A stretch of DNA of 12,911 nt from an uncultured Solimonas sp. GTDB taxonomy: Bacteria; Pseudomonadota; Gammaproteobacteria; Nevskiales; Nevskiaceae. This document shows, one piece after another, positions 1 to 8,644 of the stretch. Where the stretch lies: the NCBI GenBank assembly GCA_946478985.1, contig CAMLDZ010000086.1, positions 1 through 12,911 on the forward strand, read 5' to 3'. The position numbers and the translations under genes were made by a program. How positions within the stretch are numbered: the stretch's first letter is position 1; every line of letters starts with the position of its first letter. A model generated the notes under the pieces. It saw only the letters and a program-made list of their open reading frames with translations, ran no database searches and was not told where the DNA came from.

Positions 1-2
1 CC

Positions 3-461
3 CTAGCCCAGCCGCTTGCGCAGCCGCAGCCCGGGCGCGCCATCGTCGTAGTAGCCCGGCATTCGCAGCGCTTGCGCGTAGCCGAGGTCCGCATACAGCG
101 CGCGCGCCACCGCATTGTCCTCGCGGACTTCCAGCGACAGCGCGGCGTAGCCGTCGCGCAGCGCGCCCTGCTCGGCGGCCTCGACGAGGCGACGGCCCAG
201 GCCCTGCCCGCGCGCCTGCGGGCTGACGACCAGCGAGTAGATGCGCGCCACCGCCGCGCCGCGCCGCGTCAGCACGATGACGGCACCGACGATGGCCTTG
301 TCGCCACCGCGCTCGGCGACCCAGATCAGCGCGCTGGGCGAACGCAGCAGGCGCCGGATCGAAGCCGGCGCCATGCGGTCGCTGGGGAAATGCTGCTCGA
401 GCGCGACGATGCCGTCGGCGTCTTCGGGCCGCGCGAGGCGGATTCGCGCGGCCCGGCTCAT
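3..461 (-). CDS. GNAT family N-acetyltransferase (RimI-like)
   Basis: A 152-residue single-domain GCN5-related acetyltransferase, predicted to move an acetyl group from acetyl-CoA to an amine. The acetyl-CoA pyrophosphate loop is visible at residues 81-88 (PQARGQGLG region), preceded by the beta-4 strand IYSLVVS (74-80). The C-terminal EDNAVARALYADLGY stretch (114-128) is the usual helix-4/beta-6 signature of RimI-like GNATs. Length is typical for a one-domain member. The ATG overlaps the TGA of the upstream ATP-grasp gene by four bases (458-461), so the two are almost certainly co-transcribed and translationally coupled. This argues that it acts with the RimK-like ligase rather than as the general ribosomal RimI. 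The substrate cannot be read from the sequence. The stop lies at bases 3-5, so the gene is complete, but anything further downstream in the operon is outside the window. Confidence 0.88.
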   Translation of the reverse strand: MSRAARIRLARPEDADGIVALEQHFPSDRMAPASIRRLLRSPSALIWVAERGGDKAIVGAVIVLTRRGAAVARIYSLVVSPQARGQGLGRRLVEAAEQGALRDGYAALSLEVREDNAVARALYADLGYAQALRMPGYYDDGAPGLRLRKRLG

Positions 462-1927
462 CGCGCCTGTTCTCGCGTGCGTTCTTCGAGCCGCTTGATG
501 AAGTAGGCCATCACCTTCTGGTAGATCGCCTCCTTCAGCACCAGATCCTCGACCCCGTGATCGATGTTGGGGTTGTCGTTGACCTCGATGACCTTGACGC
601 GCTTGCCGAACTGCTTGAGGTCGACGCCGTACAGGCCATCGCCGACCGCCCGCGCCGCCTGCACGGCGATGCCCAGCACCACTGCCGGCACGTCCTTGAT
701 GTCCAGCGTCTCGTGGCCGCCTTCGACCTTGTGGCCGTTGCCGGCACGCTTGACCACCTGCCAGTGATCCTTGGCCATGTAGTAACGGCAGGCGTAGAGC
801 GGCTGGCCGTCGAGCACGCCGATCCGCCAGTCGTATTCGGTAGGCTCGAACGACTGCGCGACGATCAGGTCCGAGCGCTCCAGCATCTCCGCCGCCGCGC
901 GGCGGAACTCGGCCTCGGTCTCGACCTTGATGACGCCCTTGGAGAACTGCGAATCCGGCTGCTTGAGCACGCAGGGGAAGCCCAGCTCGCGCGCCGACTG
1001 CTTGAGATTGCGCGAATGCAGCAGCACGGTCCGCGGCTGCGGGATGCGGTGCCGCTCCATCAGCTGCGCGAGAAACACCTTGTTGGCGGCGCGCAGGATC
1101 GACAGCGGATCGTCGACCACCACCAGGCCCTCGCGCGCGGCGCGGCGCGCGAAGCGGTAGGTGTGGTGATTGACGGCGGTCGTCTCGCGGATGAACAGCG
1201 CGTCGAACTCGGCAACGTGGCCGTAGTCGGACTTGTCGATGAACTCGACGTCGAAGCCGAGATCCTCGGCAGCCTTCTCGAACGCCTTCAGCGCACGGCC
1301 ATTGGACGGCGGCTCCTTCTCGTCTTCATTGACCAGAATCGCCAGGTCGTAGCGCGAGGACTCGCGGCGCTGGCTCGGCGCCCGCCGGCGCGTGAAGTAG
1401 TCCTGCGCGGCCTCGTAGAGAAAGCCGTGGTGCGAGCCGGGCACCTCGCCGAGCGCGATCGGTCCCAGGGTCTCGACGCGCCAGTCGTCACCGCGATAGA
1501 CGAAGCGCGCCTGCAGCAACGGCGCCGGAAACTGGTTGAACAGCGCCCGCGCCAGCCGCTCGTGGCGCCGCGCCAGCGAGCGGCCGAAGTAGACGTTGAG
1601 CAGGTATTCCGATGAGCCGATGCGCGCCAGCGACTGCTGCATCAGCTCGTCGATCTCGTCGTTGAGGATGCGCGGCGACTCGGCCAGCTTGAGATCCTGG
1701 ATCGTGGTGATCTCCGGCAGCGGCTTCTGCCCGCGCGCGCCCGCCAGCAGCGACACGTAGTAGCCGGTGGTCTGGTAGCCGAACGAACGACACAGGTTGT
1801 AGACGCGCACCTTGCGCGCCCGCGTCAGGTCTTCATGCGTCAGATAATCCCAGGCGGTGACTACCTGGATGCCGGGAATGCTGACGGGCCAGTCCTCGCG
1901 CTGGTCCACCACCACCACGCCACTCAT
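458..1927 (-). CDS. RimK-like ATP-grasp ligase with RLAN-type N-terminal domain
   Basis: A 489-residue ATP-grasp protein predicted to join a carboxylate to an amine through an acyl-phosphate, using ATP and Mg2+. The N-terminal half (about 1-190) opens with VVVVDQREDW and holds VRVYNLCRSFGYQTTGYYVS, which I recognise as the domain preceding ATP-grasp in the uncharacterised RimK family (RLAN type). The C-terminal half (about 200-480) is the ATP-grasp fold: the CVLKQPDSQFSKGV nucleotide-binding strand and loop, then VIEVNDNPNID with Mg2+ ligands E448 and N450. It is much longer than ribosomal-S6 RimK (about 300 residues), so S6 glutamylation should not be assumed. The frame stays open to a TTG at 1963, adding a Pro/Ala/Cys-rich 12-residue stretch; I chose the ATG at 1927 because it places the conserved MSGVVVVD strand at the N terminus. 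No strong Shine-Dalgarno is visible for either start. It overlaps the GNAT gene downstream by four bases. Confidence 0.88.
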   Translation of the reverse strand: MSGVVVVDQREDWPVSIPGIQVVTAWDYLTHEDLTRARKVRVYNLCRSFGYQTTGYYVSLLAGARGQKPLPEITTIQDLKLAESPRILNDEIDELMQQSLARIGSSEYLLNVYFGRSLARRHERLARALFNQFPAPLLQARFVYRGDDWRVETLGPIALGEVPGSHHGFLYEAAQDYFTRRRAPSQRRESSRYDLAILVNEDEKEPPSNGRALKAFEKAAEDLGFDVEFIDKSDYGHVAEFDALFIRETTAVNHHTYRFARRAAREGLVVVDDPLSILRAANKVFLAQLMERHRIPQPRTVLLHSRNLKQSARELGFPCVLKQPDSQFSKGVIKVETEAEFRRAAAEMLERSDLIVAQSFEPTEYDWRIGVLDGQPLYACRYYMAKDHWQVVKRAGNGHKVEGGHETLDIKDVPAVVLGIAVQAARAVGDGLYGVDLKQFGKRVKVIEVNDNPNIDHGVEDLVLKEAIYQKVMAYFIKRLEERTREQAR

Positions 1928-2079
1928 CGCGGGGCACGCGGCGCCGCACGGGGGCGGCGGCAACCGTCAGGGCGGCAGGAGGCGGCGGCAGGGTCTTCGG
2001 GCATTGCGGAAGGGAGGTCTGGATAGTGCTGGTGCCGCGCGCGATCCTAGCATGCAGCCCGCGCCATTCACCGTGCATT

Positions 2080-2088
2080 TGCTACCCT
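2080..2088 (+). promoter_or_regulatory. candidate extended -10 for the FecR-SPOR gene
   Basis: TGCTACCCT lies 28 bases before the ATG at 2117. It carries a TGn extension and a TACCCT hexamer, which matches TATAAT only at T1, A2 and T6. No convincing -35 is seen. Similar motifs precede two other genes in this window. A weak purine-rich ribosome site (GAGCGAG, 2105-2111) follows. Confidence 0.3.
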
Positions 2089-2116
2089 GCCCGCCGTCCA
2101 TCAAGAGCGAGACACG

Positions 2117-3217
2117 ATGCGGGGATTCACGGCGGCGATCGGCACGACGGCAACGGTATTACTGGCGGCGACGGCTTCATACGCGGGCACCGCCGATGCG
2201 GCCACCCTGACGGTGTCGCGCAGCGACGGCATGGTGACCTGGCAGCGCGGCAGCGTCAGCAGCACCCAGATCAGCAGCGGCGACGCGATCGGCAACGGCC
2301 ACAAGCTGCAGACCGGCGAGCGCGCCCGGATCAGTGTGCAGCTCGACGGCGGCGGCCAGTTCACGCTCGGCGACGACAGCCTGGTGACGATCGACAGCAG
2401 CGAGGCTCCGGATCCGCCGGCCCGGGCGACGCTGCTGCGGCTCAAGCTGCTGCTCGGCGCGCTCTTTGTCGACACCAAGGTGGTCGACAAGAACGCGCCG
2501 GGCGACGCGCGCGTCAACGCCGGCGCGCTGCAGCTGCGCATCTACGGTTCGCAAGCCTGGGTGATGGCGCTGCCGTCCGGCGATGAGGTCTGCGTGCTGT
2601 CCGGCGCCGTCGAGATCCGCACGCCCGACGGCAAGGCGCGCATCGACCTGCCCGGCGAATGCCTGCGCTGGACCGCCGCCGGCATGCAGCGCTGGAGCCC
2701 GCGCCAGGTCGGCTCGATGACGACGCGCCTGGAACGCACCACCTTCAACGACGACTTTCCCGCGCGCTACGCCGCCGAGCAGGCGCGCAAGGCTGGCGGC
2801 GTGCTACCGATGCTCAGCGAGATCGGCCTGAACCCGGCGGCTCCGGTCGCAGCGGCCGTCGTTGCGCCGCCGCCGCCCGCACCGGCGGCGGCCCCTGCCC
2901 CCGCGGCGCCCGCCGCCACAACGTCCGCAGCGCCGGCCACCGTCGCCGCCACGCTGCCGGCCACCGCTGCTGCTGCCACCGGCGGCTGGCGCATCGTGCT
3001 CGGCTCGTTTGCCGAGCCGGCGTCGGCCCGCAAGGCAGCGGAGGCCTGGAAGCAGCGCGGCATCCGCAACGAGATCGTGCGCCTCGAAGTGCTGGGCACC
3101 GTGACCCACCGTGTCGTCAGCCGCCGCTTCCCCGACCGCGAGGAGGCCACGACCGCCCTGCTCAAGCTGCGCCGCAAGCCCAAGGAATTCGACAAGGCCT
3201 GGCTGGTGGCCGACTGA
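2117..3217 (+). CDS. secreted FecR-domain protein with C-terminal SPOR-like domain
   Basis: A 366-residue exported protein. Residues 1-23 form a Sec signal peptide with a hydrophobic core (ATVLLAATA) and a probable cleavage after ASYA; a second candidate site follows ADA at 28. Residues about 30-190 resemble a FecR domain, a beta-rich module: VSRSDGMVTWQRG, QTGERARISVQLDGGGQFTL, GALFVDTK, and VLSGAVEIRTPDGKARIDLP. Two cysteines in this domain (C159 and C182) could form a disulfide in the periplasm. A low-complexity Ala/Pro linker spans about 239-288. Residues about 291-366 look like a SPOR domain: WRIVLGSFAEPASARKAAEA, then HRVVSRRFPDREEATTALLK, ending WLVAD. SPOR domains bind glycan strands lacking stem peptides, usually at division sites, so an envelope or septal location is inferred. 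There is no adjacent sigma factor or TonB receptor, so it is unlikely to be a classical FecR anti-sigma regulator. It converges on the OYE gene with a 12-base gap. Confidence 0.85.
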   Translation: MRGFTAAIGTTATVLLAATASYAGTADAATLTVSRSDGMVTWQRGSVSSTQISSGDAIGNGHKLQTGERARISVQLDGGGQFTLGDDSLVTIDSSEAPDPPARATLLRLKLLLGALFVDTKVVDKNAPGDARVNAGALQLRIYGSQAWVMALPSGDEVCVLSGAVEIRTPDGKARIDLPGECLRWTAAGMQRWSPRQVGSMTTRLERTTFNDDFPARYAAEQARKAGGVLPMLSEIGLNPAAPVAAAVVAPPPPAPAAAPAPAAPAATTSAAPATVAATLPATAAAATGGWRIVLGSFAEPASARKAAEAWKQRGIRNEIVRLEVLGTVTHRVVSRRFPDREEATTALLKLRRKPKEFDKAWLVAD

Positions 3218-3229
3218 CGCGCAGCTCCG

Positions 3230-4300
3230 TCACCACGCGCGCTGGTATTGCGGCGGAGCCTCGAGCTTGTGGCGCAAGGCAGCGGCGGCGCGGCGCGGCC
3301 AGTACGGATCGCGCAGCAGCTCGCGCGCCAGCAGCACCAGATCGGCCTGATCACTGCGGACGATGTGATCGGCCTGCGCGGGCGCGGTGAGCATGCCCAC
3401 TGCGCCGGTCAGCACGCCGCAGCGGCGGCGGATCTCGGCCGCGAACGGCGTCTGGAAGCCCGGCCCCACCGGAATCGCCGCCTTCGGCAGGGTGCCGCCG
3501 CTGGAGACGTCGAACAGATCGACACCCTCGCCGCGCAGCGCCTCGACCAGTGCGCAGGACTGCTCCAGGTCCCAGCCGGGCTGTCCGGGCTCAGCCCAGT
3601 CGGTGGCGGAGATGCGCAGCAGCAGCGGCAGGTGCTCCGGCCATACCGCCCGCACCGCGGCGATCACCCGGCGCGTGAAGCGGATACGGTTTTCGAAGCT
3701 GCCGCCATAGTCATCGTCGCGCTGGTTGGACAGCGGCGACTGGAACGAGTGCATCAGGTAGCCGTGCGCGCCGTGCAGCTCGATCAGCTCGAAGCCGGCA
3801 TCGAGGGCGCGTTGCGCGGCGGCGGCGAAAGCCTGCACCACGGCGTCGATGCCGGCACCGTCGAGCGCCTGCGGCACGATGCCGGCCTCAGAGATCGCCA
3901 GCGGCGACGGCGCCAGGATTGGCCGCCAGCCGCCCTCCTCGACCGCCAGCGCACCGCCGCCCAGCCACGGCGCCGCACAGCTCGCTTTGCGTCCGGCGTG
4001 CGCCAGCTGCACGCCGGCCACGGCGCCTTGCTGGCGGACGAAGCGGTTGATGCGCGCCCAGCCCTGCATCTGCGCGTCGTTCCACAATCCGCAGTCGCCC
4101 GGCGAGATTCGTCCCTCCGGCAGCACGGCGGTGGCCTCGGCGATCAGCAGCGCCGCGCCGCCGACCGCACGGCTGCCCAGGTGCACCAGATGCCAGTCGT
4201 CCGGCACGCCGTCCTGGGCCGAGTATTGGCACATCGGCGAGACGGCGATACGGTTTTTAAGCGTGAGATCGCGCAGCTGCAACGGCGAAAAAAGACCCAT
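3230..4300 (-). CDS. NADH:flavin oxidoreductase, Old Yellow Enzyme family (YqjM-like)
   Basis: A 356-residue FMN-dependent TIM-barrel ene-reductase predicted to reduce activated C=C bonds of enals, enones or related electrophiles with NAD(P)H. SPMCQYSAQDG gives C24 and Y26, the FMN-tuning cysteine and tyrosine of the YqjM (thermophilic-like) subclass. HGAHGYL at 176-182 holds the substrate-binding pair H176 and H179. The following SPLSNQRDDDYGGSFENR segment is a strong family signature. The frame extends 29 residues upstream to 4387, but that extension crosses the 4341-4370 hairpin. The ATG at 4300 has an excellent ribosome site just upstream and starts at the family's usual MGLFSPL. The natural substrate is unknown; these enzymes often serve detoxification or stress roles. 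Confidence 0.93.
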   Translation of the reverse strand: MGLFSPLQLRDLTLKNRIAVSPMCQYSAQDGVPDDWHLVHLGSRAVGGAALLIAEATAVLPEGRISPGDCGLWNDAQMQGWARINRFVRQQGAVAGVQLAHAGRKASCAAPWLGGGALAVEEGGWRPILAPSPLAISEAGIVPQALDGAGIDAVVQAFAAAAQRALDAGFELIELHGAHGYLMHSFQSPLSNQRDDDYGGSFENRIRFTRRVIAAVRAVWPEHLPLLLRISATDWAEPGQPGWDLEQSCALVEALRGEGVDLFDVSSGGTLPKAAIPVGPGFQTPFAAEIRRRCGVLTGAVGMLTAPAQADHIVRSDQADLVLLARELLRDPYWPRRAAAALRHKLEAPPQYQRAW

Positions 4301-4304
4301 CGAT

Positions 4305-4310
4305 TCCTCC
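4305..4310 (-). promoter_or_regulatory. ribosome binding site that fixes the OYE start
   Basis: On the minus strand GGAGGA sits four bases before the ATG at 4300. It is the strongest Shine-Dalgarno in the window and rules out the longer reading from 4387. Confidence 0.85.
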
Positions 4311-4326
4311 ACGAGCGCAAACCCGG

Positions 4327-4332
4327 AGGATA
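4327..4332 (-). promoter_or_regulatory. candidate -10 for the OYE gene
   Basis: On the minus strand TATCCT (four of six matches to TATAAT) lies 26 bases before the ATG, just beyond the terminator hairpin. No -35 is evident; its expected position falls inside the hairpin. It would let the OYE gene be transcribed separately from typA. Confidence 0.3.
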
Positions 4333-4340
4333 GCCACAAC

Positions 4341-4370
4341 GACAAAGCCCCGCTGTGGCGGGGCTTTGTC
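4341..4370 (-). terminator. intrinsic terminator downstream of typA
   Basis: A perfect inverted repeat: 13-base arms (4341-4353 and 4358-4370) around a four-base loop. Each arm is a GC-rich block (GCCCCGC) flanked by AAA or TTT, so the T run is built into the end of the stem. It begins 20 bases after the typA stop and ends 40 bases before the OYE start. The symmetrical arms could act in either direction, but no plus-strand gene needs it. The T run after the stem is poor (GTCGTTG), so some readthrough into the OYE gene is possible. Confidence 0.85.
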
Positions 4371-4390
4371 TTGCAGCGGTCAATCACGCA

Positions 4391-6217
<1,827 letters not shown>

Positions 6218-6377
6218 AAGAAAACACCGGCGAAAAAGCGATTGGGTGCAGGCCGCGAAGACAAGGACACCTGTCCTGGCATTCGGATCCGGACGCGGCG
6301 TACGCACCGGGAGTTGAACCTGCAACGGACGGACCAAAGCGACTACGGCCCGGAGCAGCCCGTTTTAAGGGCGCGCG

Positions 6378-6383
6378 ATTGTA
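6378..6383 (-). promoter_or_regulatory. weak candidate -10 for typA
   Basis: On the minus strand this reads TACAAT, five of six matches to the sigma-70 -10. No -35 at 16-18 bases upstream resembles TTGACA. It would give a leader of roughly 150 bases. Confidence 0.25.
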
Positions 6384-6459
6384 CGCTTGACAGCGGCCGG
6401 GCGATAGTTCGCCACGATGACAGCGTCGCCTCCGGCGGCCCGTCCGCGCCGATCCGCCA

Positions 6460-6487
6460 TTGCAAAGCCGCTGGCGCCCCTTAGAAT
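6460..6487 (+). promoter_or_regulatory. probable sigma-70 promoter of the KimA-like gene
   Basis: TTGCAA (6460-6465) and TAGAAT (6482-6487) are separated by 16 bases. The -35 matches TTGACA at four of six positions and the -10 matches TATAAT at five of six. Transcription would begin near 6494, about 26 bases before the ATG at 6520. This also excludes the in-frame TTG at 6460 as a start codon, since it lies within the -35. Confidence 0.5.
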
Positions 6488-6519
6488 CCGCCGCTTCGCC
6501 CCCCGCTGACGGTGACCGG

Positions 6520-8520
6520 ATGAGCCTGCGCCAAACGATCGGCCGCGTCGTACTGGGCAAGAAGCTGGATCCTTTCGATCCGAAGACCCGCCGGCACATC
6601 GTCCTGGTCGCATTCCTGGCCTGGATCGGCCTCGGCGCCGACGGACTGTCGTCGTCGTGCTACGGCCCCGAGGAAGCCTTCCTGGCGCTCGGCGGCCATA
6701 CCCATATCGCCCTTTACCTGGCTGCCGCCACCGCGCTGACGGTGTTCATCATCTCGCTCGCCTACAACCAGGTGATCGAGCTGTTTCCGTCCGGCGGCGG
6801 CGGTTACAAGGCCGCGACGCAACTGGTCGGCCCCTACGCCGGCCTGGTGTCCGGCTCGGCGCTGATCGTCGACTACGTGCTCACGATCGCCATATCGGTC
6901 GCCGCCGGCACGGATGCGGTTTTCAGCCTGCTGTCCGGCGCGCAAGGCTACAAGCTGGTGGTCGAGGCGCTGGTGATCGGCGTGCTGATCGTCCTCAACC
7001 TGCGCGGCATGAAGGAATCGGTCATGGTGCTGGCGCCGATCTTCCTCGGCTTCTTCGTCACCCATGTATTCCTGATCGTCTACGGCATCCACGCCCATGC
7101 CGACGCCCTGCCGGCGATGCTCGACGCCACCTGGCAGGAGACCCTGCAGCTGAGCCGCGAATCCGGCTGGGTCTTCACGATCGCCCTGTTCCTGCGCGCC
7201 TACTCGGTCGGCGCCGGCACCTATACCGGCATCGAGGCGGTGTCCAACAACATCAACATGCTGGCCGAGCCGCGCGTACGCACCGGCCACTGGACGATGG
7301 GCTACATGGCGCTGTCGCTGGCTTTCACCGCCGGCGGCATCATCCTGCTCTATCTGCTGTGGGATGCCGCGCCGGTCCCTGGCCAGACGCTCAACGCGGT
7401 GACCTTCCGCGCGGTGCTGGAGGACCTGCCGTGGAGCGATGCCGCCGCCGACAGCGCGCTGTGGGTGGTGCTGCTGCTGGAGGCCGGCCTGCTGCTGGTG
7501 GCCGCCAATACCGGCTTCCTCGGCGGCCCTTCGGTCCTGGCGTCGATGGCCACCGATCACTGGGTGCCGCGGCAGTTCCGCCAGCTGTCGAGCCGCATGG
7601 TCACCCAGAACGGCGTGCTGGTGATGGGCATCTCGGCACTGGGCGTGCTGCTGCTGACCGGCGGCAAGGTGGGCATCCTGGTGGTGCTGTACAGCATCAA
7701 CGTGTTCCTGACCTTCTCGCTGTCGCTGTTCGGCCTGTGCCGGCACTGGTGGGAGCAGCGCCTGTACCGGCTGGACTGGAAGCCGAAGTTCGCCGTGGCG
7801 CTGCTCGGCTTCACCGTCTGCGCGGCCATTCTGGTCGTCATCGTCGTCGAGAAGCTCATGCTCGGCGGCTGGGTGACCGTGCTGATCACCAGTGGCGTGG
7901 TCGGTTTCTGCCTGCTGATCCACCGCCACTACGAGAACATCCGCCGGCTGATGCAACGCGTCGATCAGGCTTACGCGGTCAAGCCGGACTGGGACGAGGA
8001 CGCCAAGCCGCTGCCGCCGGAAGCCGACGCCGAGACCGCGGTGATCCTGGTCGGCAACAGCCGTGGCGCCGGCATGCATGCGCTGCGCTGGGTGCTCGAC
8101 AACTTCCCGGCGCGCTTCGCCAATGTCGTCTTCGTCTCGGTCGGCGAAATCGACAAAGAGTCGTTCAACAGCGAGCGCACGCTGAAGTCCCTGCGCGCCC
8201 GCATCGATAACTCGCTGAACTACTTCACCAGCTACTGCACCAGCCGCGGCCTGGCCAGCCACAGCTATCAGGCCTACGGCGGCGATCCGCTCGACGAGCT
8301 GCTGCAGCTGCTGGACCGCGTCATCGCCGATTTCCCGAAAGCCACGGTGTTCGCCAGCAAGCTGGTATTCGATCGCGAGCGCCGCCTGACGCGCTGGCTG
8401 CACAACCAGATGCCCTTGATGGTGCAGGAGCATCTGGAGGCCGACAACCGGGCGATGATCATCGTGCCGCTGGCCATTCCCAAGCCCAAGCCCAAGCCGC
8501 CGCCGGCCAACATCCGCTGA
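6520..8520 (+). CDS. KimA-like potassium transporter (APC superfamily)
   Basis: A 666-residue inner-membrane permease with about 12 hydrophobic helices (roughly 28-485) and a cytoplasmic C-terminal domain (about 495-666). It aligns by eye with Bacillus subtilis KimA (YdaO), a high-affinity K+/H+ symporter. Matching segments are GADGLSSSCYG, FPSGGGGYK, the VDYVLTIAIS helix with AGTDAV, YTGIEAVSN, and VAANTGF. The residues I recall as forming the KimA K+ and proton sites all have counterparts: D41, Y48, D118, Y119, T122, S126, T236 and Y391. The C-terminal domain opens TAVILVGNSRGAGMHALRW and resembles the KimA cytoplasmic module. It ends in a Pro/Lys tail. KimA was first annotated as an amino-acid permease, so that remains the alternative. 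I chose the ATG at 6520 because the longer reading begins inside a likely -35. Divergent from typA. Confidence 0.8.
   Translation: MSLRQTIGRVVLGKKLDPFDPKTRRHIVLVAFLAWIGLGADGLSSSCYGPEEAFLALGGHTHIALYLAAATALTVFIISLAYNQVIELFPSGGGGYKAATQLVGPYAGLVSGSALIVDYVLTIAISVAAGTDAVFSLLSGAQGYKLVVEALVIGVLIVLNLRGMKESVMVLAPIFLGFFVTHVFLIVYGIHAHADALPAMLDATWQETLQLSRESGWVFTIALFLRAYSVGAGTYTGIEAVSNNINMLAEPRVRTGHWTMGYMALSLAFTAGGIILLYLLWDAAPVPGQTLNAVTFRAVLEDLPWSDAAADSALWVVLLLEAGLLLVAANTGFLGGPSVLASMATDHWVPRQFRQLSSRMVTQNGVLVMGISALGVLLLTGGKVGILVVLYSINVFLTFSLSLFGLCRHWWEQRLYRLDWKPKFAVALLGFTVCAAILVVIVVEKLMLGGWVTVLITSGVVGFCLLIHRHYENIRRLMQRVDQAYAVKPDWDEDAKPLPPEADAETAVILVGNSRGAGMHALRWVLDNFPARFANVVFVSVGEIDKESFNSERTLKSLRARIDNSLNYFTSYCTSRGLASHSYQAYGGDPLDELLQLLDRVIADFPKATVFASKLVFDRERRLTRWLHNQMPLMVQEHLEADNRAMIIVPLAIPKPKPKPPPANIR
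8479..8496 (+). repeat. three tandem CCCAAG units in the 3' end of the KimA-like gene
   Basis: Three exact copies of CCCAAG encode the alternating Pro-Lys tail of the transporter. The unit number could vary by slippage without shifting the frame. Confidence 0.8.
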
Positions 8521-8526
8521 GCGCCC

Positions 8527-8548
8527 TAAGGTCTAGTACCAGGCCTTA
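8527..8548 (+). terminator. hairpin after the KimA-like gene, possible terminator
   Basis: An imperfect 22-base palindrome begins six bases after the stop codon. As RNA it can form an eight-pair stem including one G-U pair, with a small loop around GUAC. No T run follows, so termination is uncertain; mRNA 3'-end protection is equally possible. Confidence 0.35.
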
Positions 8549-8555
8549 CAGGCCG

Positions 8556-8579
8556 CACCCAGATGATGCACGCTGGGTG
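8556..8579 (+). other. second short hairpin in the same gap
   Basis: CACCCAG (8556-8562) and CTGGGTG (8573-8579) form a perfect seven-base stem around a ten-base loop. It lies eight bases beyond the hairpin at 8527-8548. No T run follows. The role is unknown; together they may form a bipartite terminator or mRNA end. Confidence 0.3.
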
Positions 8580-8631
8580 GACGATTCGTCGCCGTTCGGC
8601 GTCGCTGCACGGAATTCGCGGCGGCGCGCTC

Positions 8632-8637
8632 TACTCT
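8632..8637 (+). promoter_or_regulatory. candidate -10 for the HAMP-like membrane protein
   Basis: TACTCT lies seven bases before the ATG at 8645. If used, transcription would start at or next to the ATG, giving a leaderless mRNA, consistent with the lack of any Shine-Dalgarno there. No -35 is evident. Confidence 0.25.
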
Positions 8638-8644
8638 GTCGGCC

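Larger units (their letters stand above)
6218..6519. other. divergent control region between typA and the KimA-like gene
   Basis: A 302-base gap with no gene I can support. It holds the probable KimA-like promoter (6460-6487), a weak typA -10 candidate, a lone TTGACA on the plus strand (6387-6392) with no suitable -10, and a small perfect palindrome AGGACACCTGTCCT (6264-6277). If typA is transcribed from the candidate -10 near 6380, its mRNA would have a leader of about 150 bases containing that palindrome. I see no riboswitch that I can name. Confidence 0.6.

Noticed and set aside
557..1615. A long open frame antisense to the RimK-like gene
   Set aside because: Low-complexity Arg/Leu/Val/Asp composition and no domain; the opposite strand holds a clear ATP-grasp protein.
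458..1927. Assignment of the ATP-grasp gene as ribosomal S6 modification enzyme rimK
   Set aside because: It is far longer than RimK and has an extra N-terminal domain; the S6 substrate is not supported.
6295..6370. T-loop-like GGTTCAACTCC on the minus strand, suggesting a tRNA upstream of typA
   Set aside because: The T-stem pairs at only three of five positions, there is no D-arm or anticodon arm, and the acceptor ends do not pair.
6387..6392. Perfect TTGACA on the plus strand upstream of the KimA-like gene
   Set aside because: No acceptable -10 lies 15-19 bases downstream; the pair at 6460-6487 is better placed.
6481..8433. A 650-residue open frame antisense to the KimA-like gene
   Set aside because: Gln/His/Arg/Asp-rich composition typical of an antisense shadow, with no family signature.
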